Positions 5,989 through 9,578 of a DNA stretch of 9,578 bases are shown piece by piece (positions within the stretch are counted from its first letter, which is position 1; each line of letters starts with the position of its first letter). The DNA is taken from the NCBI GenBank assembly GCA_022353185.1, contig JAKRWB010000223.1, forward strand, positions 1 through 9,578, in the 5' to 3' direction. Origin of the DNA: ANME-2 cluster archaeon. Lineage in GTDB: Archaea; Halobacteriota; Methanosarcinia; Methanosarcinales; Methanocomedenaceae. The position numbers were made by a program, and so were the translations under genes. The notes under the pieces were generated by a model. The model made no database searches and had not been told where the DNA came from. It saw only the letters and a program-made list of their open reading frames with translations.

Positions 5989-6019
5989 CATACTATGCAC
6001 ATAGTATGTACATAGTATG
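5989..6019. promoter_or_regulatory. Three CATA(C/G)TATG near-palindromes at 11-bp spacing (candidate operator)
   Basis: CATACTATG at 5989-5997, CATAGTATG at 6000-6008 and CATAGTATG at 6011-6019 are copies of one 9-bp near-palindrome, symmetric apart from the central base. They start exactly 11 bases apart, so each faces roughly the same side of the helix. They lie just upstream of the secreted protein's start (5961) and next to a TATA-like element at 6020-6030, a usual place for archaeal repressor sites. The regulator is unknown. Confidence 0.55.
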
Positions 6020-6030
6020 TATATAGATAT
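6020..6030 (-). promoter_or_regulatory. TATA-like element of the secreted-protein gene
   Basis: The minus strand reads ATATCTATATA here. A start about 25 bases on, near 5997-6000, would place the palindromes between TATA box and transcription start and give a leader of about 35-40 bases. The AT-rich context makes exact placement uncertain. Confidence 0.35.
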
Positions 6031-6057
6031 TTATCAATTATTATATCCAGTAGCAAA

Positions 6058-6705
6058 TTATTTATCTCTTTCTGTCGCCTTTGCAGCTGCAGATATTGTA
6101 TGTCTAAGGCGTTTTGAGCCACCCAGGTTCTTAATAGTCCTTTCTTCTTTGAGATCCAACACATCAAAGTCCTTGAGTAACCCGAACAACTCGGAAATGT
6201 TAAAATAATGATACACTGAACCCGTGTCCCGCCTGTATGTGAAGGGTTCTACTTCATATCCGCCCATTCGCATATCCTCCCTGCCCAGCACCTCCATTAC
6301 AAGTATGCCACCCGGCATCAGAATCCTGTTGAACTCATCCAATGCTGTACTTCTCTCAGCTTCAAGCAAATGTTGTAAAACACCAAAACAAACCATCCCC
6401 TTGAATATATTATCCTGAAAAGGTAGATGGCATGTATCAGCTGCCACCAGGTCCATATCAATATTCCGTCGCCGTTTCGCCACACCCAGTTCACTCAGGG
6501 CGATCAATGAAACATCTATCCCCAACACATTATATCCCTGCATGACCAGAGGTATGGCATATCTACCAATACCGCAACCGACATCCAGTATAGTACCAGA
6601 AGATGGAGCATACTGGTGGAAATAATCAAGTGAGTACGGTCCTTTCCAGATGCCTCGGCGGTGTTCTTCGTTCCATGCCACGATATGGCTGAATGTTCGA
6701 CCCAT
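6058..6705 (-). CDS. Class I SAM-dependent methyltransferase
   Basis: This 215-aa protein has a Rossmann-type methyltransferase domain at about residues 20-175. Motif I is ILDVGCGIG at 39-47, the acidic residue closing strand 2 is Asp64 in LGID, an AAD at 88-90 contacts the adenine region, followed by LPF and FGVLQHL (about 107-113) and then LMPGGIL at 129-135. These mark an AdoMet-binding enzyme of the methyltransferase 11/25 type. The substrate cannot be told; the family covers small molecules, lipids, quinones and proteins. The C-terminal 40 residues are basic and contain KNLGGSKRLRHTI. There is no membrane segment. The ATG at 6705 has no ribosome site and probably gives a nearly leaderless mRNA from the shared TATA element upstream. 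The secreted-protein gene is downstream on the same strand but has its own promoter. Confidence 0.88.
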   Translation of the reverse strand: MGRTFSHIVAWNEEHRRGIWKGPYSLDYFHQYAPSSGTILDVGCGIGRYAIPLVMQGYNVLGIDVSLIALSELGVAKRRRNIDMDLVAADTCHLPFQDNIFKGMVCFGVLQHLLEAERSTALDEFNRILMPGGILVMEVLGREDMRMGGYEVEPFTYRRDTGSVYHYFNISELFGLLKDFDVLDLKEERTIKNLGGSKRLRHTISAAAKATERDK

Positions 6706-6729
6706 AAAATGCTCGATATTATAACAACG

Positions 6730-6742
6730 TTTATGTATAAAA
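6730..6742. promoter_or_regulatory. Shared bidirectional TATA element
   Basis: TTTATGTATAAAA reads as a good TATA box on both strands. Plus: TATAAAAG at 6736-6743 would start the lipoprotein transcript near 6762. Minus: TTTTATACATAAA would start the methyltransferase transcript near 6710, five bases before its ATG. It is the strongest TATA match in the 98-bp divergent gap. Confidence 0.5.
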
Positions 6743-6792
6743 GTGAGTTTTAATCAAGCAATTATGGATTTTCAAACTTAAAACATAATATT

Positions 6793-6797
6793 GAGGA
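6793..6797 (+). promoter_or_regulatory. Ribosome binding site of the lipoprotein gene
   Basis: GAGGA ends six bases before the ATG at 6804 and supports that start, which also places the lipoprotein signal at the N-terminus. Confidence 0.6.
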
Positions 6798-6803
6798 CAT
6801 TAC

Positions 6804-7571
6804 ATGAATAAAATATTCACCATCGCATTGATAACTAGTATAGTTCTGACCGGGCTTTTGGTTTCGGGTTGCACAGATAATAAACCAGATGCCAGTAATG
6901 CAGTTCCACCATTCACACCCCCTAGAACAGTTGTGGATGTTTCAATCGCTGAGGTGCTGTCTGATCCTTATGCATATAATAATAGTAATATAAAGATTAC
7001 AGGCATAGTCAACCAGACTCTGGATGTCACCGGGTATACTTACATAGAAGTGACCGATGAGAACAAAAGTATGTGGGTAGCAGGATACACAACTTCGTTT
7101 GAGAATGGCACTGAGATAACTGCCTCGGGCAGTTTGATGATAAACTTCCAAAGCACATCGTTGGGTAGAACATTTGAAATTCTGCTTATGGCTGATTCTA
7201 TTTCGGATGGCTCATCCACTAATATTTCAGATTCAACCCACGGCATTACCAACAATACTGATGTTACGTATGATATCAATGTCACACCAGTTGAAGGAAG
7301 TACGCAAATCGCAGACATTATTTTAAATGCTGCAAACCTGTCCGGACAGGAAGTAAAAGTGACTGCAGTGGTTGTGGATTCTACTCAGCTCATCAGTGAA
7401 TTGTTCCTTACATTGGACGATGGCACAGGACAGTTGAAAGCTAGTTGCCCGAATTCCTTTGTAGTATCAAACGGCGACAATGTCGTGGTCACCGGTACCG
7501 TTAGGACAGATGTTGACTACGGTTCCGAACATTCCTTTGAGGTATTGCTTGAGATAACTAATGTAGAGTAA
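6804..7571 (+). CDS. Lipoprotein with two duplicated OB-like domains
   Basis: This 255-aa protein begins with a lipoprotein signal (MNK, hydrophobic 4-20, lipobox LVSGC) with Cys23 as the predicted lipid-anchored residue, so it should face outside the membrane. A proline-rich linker (35-42) follows, then two similar beta-rich domains at about 46-132 and 167-253. In each, a short helix (SIAEVLSDP / QIADIILNA) leads into IKITGIV / VKVTAVV, a strand with TDENKSMWV / DDGTGQLKA, and a closing FEILLMAD / FEVLLEIT. That pattern suggests OB folds like those of small extracytoplasmic archaeal and bacterial proteins. Eight N-glycosylation sequons (Asn 59, 70, 87, 101, 140, 150, 159, 178) fit a cell-surface protein; none lies in the last 75 residues. 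The ligand is unknown. It has its own TATA box and ribosome site. Confidence 0.8.
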   Translation: MNKIFTIALITSIVLTGLLVSGCTDNKPDASNAVPPFTPPRTVVDVSIAEVLSDPYAYNNSNIKITGIVNQTLDVTGYTYIEVTDENKSMWVAGYTTSFENGTEITASGSLMINFQSTSLGRTFEILLMADSISDGSSTNISDSTHGITNNTDVTYDINVTPVEGSTQIADIILNAANLSGQEVKVTAVVVDSTQLISELFLTLDDGTGQLKASCPNSFVVSNGDNVVVTGTVRTDVDYGSEHSFEVLLEITNVE

Positions 7572-7616
7572 ATAATGCTACAAATAACACATTATGGAAT
7601 AACCTGAAGTGATATT

Positions 7617-8957
7617 ATGGAAAAGTACCCGGTAGTAATGACCATTGCCGGTTCTGATTCCGGCGGTGGTGCAGGCATACAGGCTGACCTGAAAACATTT
7701 GCAGCTCTGGGAGCCCACGGCACATGTGCTCTCACTTCAATTACCTCCCAGAACACTACCGGAGTGCTGGATATCCATGACCTGCCACCCTCTGCCATTG
7801 CATCCCAGATTAAGGCTGTGGCATCTGATATGGATATTGCCCATGCCAAGACCGGTATGCTATCATCTTCAGACATTATCCTGACCGTTGCAGAAATGGT
7901 CAGGGAATACGGGATACCATTGGTGGTCGATCCGGTCATGTCAGCAGAAGCAGGAGGCAGCCTGCTGCAAAATGATGCTGTGAAAACCTTGCAGGAGGAA
8001 CTCATTCCACTGTCAAAGGTGGTGACTCCTAATATTCATGAGGCTGGAGTGCTTGCCGGGATAAAGGTCAATGACTGGCAGGATGCAAAGGAAGCCGCCC
8101 GCCGTATGGTAGATGCGGGGGCCAATGCCGTAATCATCACGGGTGGACATCTTGACGGGTCTGACCTGCTCTATGACGGGCTGGATTTTACACTGATAGA
8201 GGGTGAACTGGTCAAGGGTGGGACACACGGTGCTGGATGCACATATTCGGCAGCCTTGACAGTATTCTTGGCAACGGGACATTCATTGAGGGATGCGGCG
8301 GCAGGTGCCAAGCTGTTCGTGACCAGGGCCATTATCGAGAGCCGGTCAGTGGGTAAGGGTGTGGGTCCTGTGAATCCGGGTTGGCATACCCTGAGGACAG
8401 CCCAGATGTATGAGGCGATAAGCGATGTACAAAAGGCGGTTGCCATTTTGGAATCGTCTGCTGATTTTGCCGCCCTCATACCTGAAGTGGGTTGCAATGT
8501 GGCAGCAGCATTGCCCCATGCAGCCTCGGCGGATGAGGTGTGTGCGGTTAAGGGCCGGATTGTCAGGCTACAGGATCGTGCCCGGGCTGTAGGATGTCCG
8601 GCTTTTGGTGCCAGCAGCCACGTGGCCAGGATTGTGCTGGCTGCCATGCATCACGATGCTGGATTGCGAGCGGCCCTGAATATCAGGTATTCCGAGGATG
8701 TGCTGGAGGTTATCAGGGATATGGGGCTGGCTGTGGGTTCATTTGACAGGGCACACGAGCCCGAGGGTGTCAGTACAATGGAATGGGGCACCCGGACTGC
8801 TATTGATACGTACCGGAAGCTCCATAACCGGGTGCCAGATGTGGTGTTTGATAAGGGGGCTGTGGGTAAGGAGCCTATGGTCAGGCTGCTGGTGCACAGG
8901 GCTGTGGATGCTGCGGGGCTGGCTGTGGAGATTGCGAGGGGGCTGGGTGAGGAGTAA
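7617..8957 (+). CDS. thiDN: Fused HMP/HMP-P kinase and thiamine-phosphate synthase (ThiD-ThiN)
   Basis: This 446-aa cytoplasmic enzyme of thiamine synthesis joins two domains. ThiD (about 1-258) phosphorylates hydroxymethylpyrimidine and its monophosphate. It shows TIAGSDSGGGAGIQADLKT at 9-27, AKTGML, VVDPVM, VTPNIHEA and GTHGAGCTYSAA with catalytic Cys208 and the anion hole. ThiN (about 264-446) is the archaeal thiamine-phosphate synthase that replaces ThiE and joins the pyrimidine diphosphate to the thiazole phosphate. It shows PEVGCNVAAALPHA, VKGRIVRL, GASSHVARIVLAA and the FDRAHEP region. Length and order match the ThiDN fusions common in Methanosarcinales and other archaea. The ATG at 7617 follows GTGATATT, a GGTGAT-type ribosome site like that of arvB. 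No TPP riboswitch is visible in the 45-bp gap. The ThiN half is noticeably G-richer than the ThiD half. Confidence 0.95.
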   Translation: MEKYPVVMTIAGSDSGGGAGIQADLKTFAALGAHGTCALTSITSQNTTGVLDIHDLPPSAIASQIKAVASDMDIAHAKTGMLSSSDIILTVAEMVREYGIPLVVDPVMSAEAGGSLLQNDAVKTLQEELIPLSKVVTPNIHEAGVLAGIKVNDWQDAKEAARRMVDAGANAVIITGGHLDGSDLLYDGLDFTLIEGELVKGGTHGAGCTYSAALTVFLATGHSLRDAAAGAKLFVTRAIIESRSVGKGVGPVNPGWHTLRTAQMYEAISDVQKAVAILESSADFAALIPEVGCNVAAALPHAASADEVCAVKGRIVRLQDRARAVGCPAFGASSHVARIVLAAMHHDAGLRAALNIRYSEDVLEVIRDMGLAVGSFDRAHEPEGVSTMEWGTRTAIDTYRKLHNRVPDVVFDKGAVGKEPMVRLLVHRAVDAAGLAVEIARGLGEE

Positions 8958-8999
8958 GGTGTGAGGGGGGAAATACTTTCACCGCGCTTTTACCAATCG

Positions 9000-9008
9000 T
9001 TTATATTT
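9000..9008 (+). promoter_or_regulatory. TATA box of tnpA
   Basis: TTTATATTT is centred about 27 bases before the ATG at 9032 and no ribosome site precedes that ATG, which suggests a leaderless transposase mRNA. The gap 8958-9031 should also hold the element's left end, which I cannot define; I see no convincing hairpin there. Confidence 0.5.
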
Positions 9009-9031
9009 CGCTGCCACATCATAAAACCAAT

Positions 9032-9445
9032 ATGTCAAAGAAATTAAGGCACGACAGGCATACGGTATCGCTGCTTACAGACCATCTTGTGTTTTCTCCA
9101 AAATACAGGGGCAAAGTATTGATGGGCGATGTGGGCATGGTGGCTGAGGCAATTATGAGAAAGACGTGTAAGGAACTTGATATTGAGGTCATTGATATGG
9201 CGGTAAACCCTGACCATGTGCATATATTTCTGAAATATCCGCCAAAATATTCCGTAAGTTATATATCTAAGATGATTAAAGGAAAGAGTAGTAGAATACT
9301 CAGAAAAGAATTTCCCCATTTGAAGGAATGGTGTGGTGATCATCTCTGGGCTCCAAGTTGTTACCATGGTTCTGTGGGCGCGGGTTGGGATGTTGTAGAA
9401 AAATACATATCAGCACACAATACATATGAACATAATAGGGGATAA
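9032..9445 (+). CDS. tnpA: IS200/IS605-family TnpA transposase (Y1 HUH)
   Basis: This 137-aa protein is a single-domain Y1 transposase that cuts and joins single-stranded DNA at hairpin ends without target duplication. It has the HUH pair His62 and His64 in NPDHVHIF, the expected LVFSPKYR opening (19-26), a conserved region from YISKMIKGKSS to LWAPSCYHGSVG, and the catalytic Tyr125 in VEKYISAHN. All active-site residues are present and the length is near the family's usual 130-155, so the protein could be active. No TnpB (the RNA-guided nuclease partner) follows within the visible 130 bases, which suggests an IS200-type element with tnpA alone, although the window ends soon after. Confidence 0.93.
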   Translation: MSKKLRHDRHTVSLLTDHLVFSPKYRGKVLMGDVGMVAEAIMRKTCKELDIEVIDMAVNPDHVHIFLKYPPKYSVSYISKMIKGKSSRILRKEFPHLKEWCGDHLWAPSCYHGSVGAGWDVVEKYISAHNTYEHNRG

Positions 9446-9469
9446 TTCCCAGAAATCGCTATATACAGG

Positions 9470-9489
9470 CCCGGTACATTTGTACGGGG
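9470..9489 (+). other. Hairpin downstream of tnpA (candidate right end of the element)
   Basis: CCCGGTAC at 9470-9477 and GTACGGGG at 9482-9489 pair at seven of eight positions around an ATTT loop. Flanking TATAC (9462-9466) and GTATA (9489-9493) can extend the pairing with a bulge. Subterminal hairpins are the ends recognised by Y1 transposases, so it may be the right end; a transcription-stop role is the alternative, though no T-run follows directly. Confidence 0.45.
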
Positions 9490-9512
9490 TATACCGTGAC
9501 TTTACAACATAA

Positions 9513-9578
9513 ATGAATTATGCTCGGGTAAACAATTGGGTTAAGTACACTACCTTAAATTCACTAATAATTGCACAG
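9513..9578 (+). CDS. Possible start of a further gene running off the window
   Basis: From the ATG at 9513 the frame stays open for 22 codons to the window edge (MNYARVNNWVKYTT and on). There is no clear ribosome site, and 22 codons can be open by chance. I cannot assign a family. Confidence 0.15.
   Translation, partial: MNYARVNNWVKYTTLNSLIIAQ

Larger units (their letters stand above)
9032..9489 (+). mobile_element. IS200/IS605-type insertion element, core region (outer ends not defined)
   Basis: This span covers tnpA and the hairpin that follows it. The true element should begin between 8958 and 9031 and end at or after the hairpin. Elements of this family have no terminal inverted repeats, so the borders cannot be fixed without an empty site or a second copy. 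Confidence 0.5.

Noticed and set aside
7572..7616. TPP riboswitch before the thiamine gene
   Set aside because: The gap is only 45 bases and lacks the conserved CUGAGA and ACCUGA elements in order, although it contains an isolated AACCTGA.
8171..8647. Minus-strand frame of 158 residues
   Set aside because: It is antisense to the well-supported thiDN gene, with no start signal and low-complexity Ala/Ser/Pro composition.
1..9578. CRISPR array, tRNA, rRNA or toxin-antitoxin and defence genes
   Set aside because: No regularly spaced repeats, no cloverleaf with a TTCGA-type arm and no matching protein motifs were found on either strand.

Overview
The window reads as archaeal, most likely a euryarchaeon of the Methanosarcinales/ANME-2 type. 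Four things point there: a PhoU protein with an N-terminal AbrB-like DNA-binding domain, the euryarchaeal arvA-arvB-arvC (formerly oapABC) cluster, a fused ThiD-ThiN thiamine enzyme, and a DUF1670-like gene end. TATA boxes, GGAGG/GGTGAT ribosome sites, leaderless starts and T-tract ends also fit archaea. The lineage is an inference from gene content only.

Layout: the left edge holds the 3' end of a DUF1670-like gene and a small gap with a 10-bp tandem repeat. A minus-strand operon follows (read right to left): an unrecognised 175-aa protein, a class I/II PLP aminotransferase whose start overlaps it by 35 bp, and a TIM-barrel protein of the endonuclease IV/xylose isomerase superfamily 3 bp further on. 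A very AT-rich promoter region then leads to a plus-strand group: PhoU-AbrB regulator, ArvA GTPase, ArvB (DUF2073) and ArvC (zinc ribbon). In Haloferax the ArvA GTPase is needed for extracellular vesicle formation.

Convergent with arvC, only 6 bp away, is a secreted protein of unknown function. Its promoter carries three copies of a 9-bp near-palindrome at exact 11-bp spacing. Upstream lies a SAM-dependent methyltransferase, transcribed away from a lipoprotein with two duplicated OB-like domains; the two genes appear to share one bidirectional TATA element. The lipoprotein is followed by the ThiD-ThiN fusion and then an apparently intact IS200/IS605 TnpA transposase with no partner TnpB in view. 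The last 90 bases hold a hairpin, probably the element's right end or a terminator, and possibly the first codons of another gene.

Working together: PhoU-AbrB, ArvA, ArvB and ArvC look like one transcription unit, which would connect a phosphate-type regulator with membrane remodelling. The rest is housekeeping (amino acid transamination, thiamine synthesis) between two mobile or repeat-associated genes. I see no rRNA, tRNA, CRISPR array or defence system. No wholly new system is evident; the strongest leads are the phoU-arvABC arrangement and the iterated palindromes at 5989-6019.
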